52,173 nucleotides of DNA from NCBI RefSeq assembly GCF_002419965.1, contig NZ_DIHC01000028.1:175462-227634 (forward strand), in the 5' to 3' direction. The position numbers and the translations under genes were made by a program. Below, one piece after another: positions 51,591-52,173 of this stretch. This stretch comes from Pseudomonas sp. UBA5706 (lineage in GTDB: Bacteria; Pseudomonadota; Gammaproteobacteria; Pseudomonadales; Pseudomonadaceae). The stretch's first letter is position 1. Each line of letters opens with the position of its first letter. The notes beneath the pieces were generated by a model. The model was not told the DNA's origin. It saw nothing but the letters and a program-made list of their open reading frames with translations, and searched no databases.

Positions 51591-52112
51591 CGTTACCACG
51601 CGGAGCGTGGGAACGATCTCACAATCACATCCGCCCCTGATCATTCCCACGCTCTGCGTGGGCATGCATCTTTGACGCTAAGCGTCATGGAAATATCGAC
51701 GTTGAGCATCCAGCCGCCGTTACCACGCGGAGCGTGGGAACGATCTCACAATCACATCCGCCCCTGATCGTTCCCACGCTCTGCATGGGCATGCATCCTT
51801 TGACGCTAAGCATCATGGAATAGACATCGAGCATCCAGCCGCCGTTACCACGCGGAGCGTGGGAACGATCTCACACTCACACCCGCCCCTGATCGTTCCC
51901 ACGCTCTGCGTGGGCATGCATCTTTGACGCTAAGCGTCATGGAATGGACATTGAGCATCCAGCCGCCGTTACCACGCGGAGCGTGGGAACGATCTCACAA
52001 TCACATCCGCCCCTGATCATTCCCACGCTCTGCGTGGGCATGCATCCTTTGACGCTCAGCGTCATGGACATATGGACATTGAGCATCCAGCTCCCGTTAC
52101 CACGCGGAGCGT
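51591..52112. repeat. Tandem array of five ~125-bp palindromic extragenic repeats
   Basis: Units start at 51591, 51718, 51843, 51967 and 52095 (spacings 127, 125, 124 and 128). Each full unit begins CGTTACCACGCGGAGCGTGG and contains three hairpins with 3-base loops: CCACGC-GGA-GCGTGG, CCCACGC-TCT-GCGTGGG and TGACGC-TAA-GCGTCA. The first two are also inverted copies of each other, so the unit folds into a long stem. The fifth copy stops at 52112. Such GTTCCCACGC elements are common between Pseudomonas genes. No CRISPR-like unique spacers exist. Confidence 0.85.
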
Positions 52113-52173
52113 CACTAGTGTCCGGGGAAAATTTGTCATAGCTGAAGGCTGCCTTGGGCAACCTTCAGCTCTT
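52113..52173. other. Sequence breaking the repeat array, with a strong hairpin
   Basis: After CACTAGTGTCCGGGG the sequence no longer matches the repeat unit. A hairpin with arms AGCTGAAGG (52140-52148) and CCTTCAGCT (52162-52170), plus inner TGCC/GGCA, lies at the window edge. It may be the end of an insertion sequence or the terminator of a gene beyond the window. Confidence 0.4.

Noticed and set aside
51591..52112. Possible CRISPR array
   Set aside because: The repeated unit is about 125 bp and the whole unit repeats; there are no short direct repeats with unique spacers and no cas genes.

Overview
The window looks like a chromosomal segment of a fluorescent-group Pseudomonas (high GC; PtxS/kgu 2-ketogluconate operon, a Pseudomonas-type DUF1652 protein, a lexA2-imuA-imuB-dnaE2 cassette, GTTCCCACGC-type extragenic repeats). 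Identifications rest on motifs and family resemblance read by eye; no database search was possible.

Layout. 1-1580: a truncated secreted Gly/Asn/Thr/Ser-repeat protein, a GNAT acetyltransferase and a small Cys-containing unknown protein. 1688-11928: a catabolic island built around a MocDEF-like oxygenase (membrane di-iron desaturase-type hydroxylase, Rieske ferredoxin, FAD reductase). Downstream in the same operon are a TIM-barrel isomerase and a DUF1989 protein. Next to it are a 2-oxoglutarate dioxygenase/SDR pair, a Gfo/Idh/MocA dehydrogenase and two paralogous LacI-type regulators. No transporter is present. The family mix suggests breakdown of a methylated or aminated cyclitol or sugar (rhizopine-like), but the substrate is unknown. 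12196-13782: a chemoreceptor.

13835-19608: damage-inducible mutasome operon lexA2-imuA-imuB-dnaE2, genes joined by ATGA overlaps or a 7-bp gap, with a GTAC-N4-GTAC LexA2 box on the lexA2 start codon.

19858-34355: a regulon marked by six near-identical palindromes (core TGGTATACCA). They precede a DUF1185-alpha/beta hydrolase-aldehyde dehydrogenase-flavin reductase-GntR-Nudix gene run, a RibBA-like gene with a degenerate GTP-cyclohydrolase half, a polyamine-type ABC transporter, an NCS1 permease, a second flavin reductase and a luciferase-type monooxygenase. The enzyme set matches the trigonelline (N-methylnicotinate) pathway TgnA/B/C/D described in Acinetobacter baylyi. The extra parts (DUF1185, RibBA-like, DUF1330, Nudix) have no assigned role.

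34746-41659: PEP-mutase/isocitrate-lyase-like enzyme, ogt and alkA alkylation-repair genes, a membrane-anchored histidine phosphatase, an MFS exporter, and an SsuA/SsuC-like ABC pair without an ATPase gene. 42008-47343: ptxS and kguE-kguK-kguT-kguD (2-ketogluconate use) with two TGAAACCGGTTTCA operators. 47714-51532: DUF1652 protein, a UvrD-like helicase with an N-terminal Gly-every-fourth-residue segment, and a pirin. 51591-52112: five tandem units of a roughly 125-bp palindromic repeat, the last one cut off by unrelated sequence that may be a mobile-element end.
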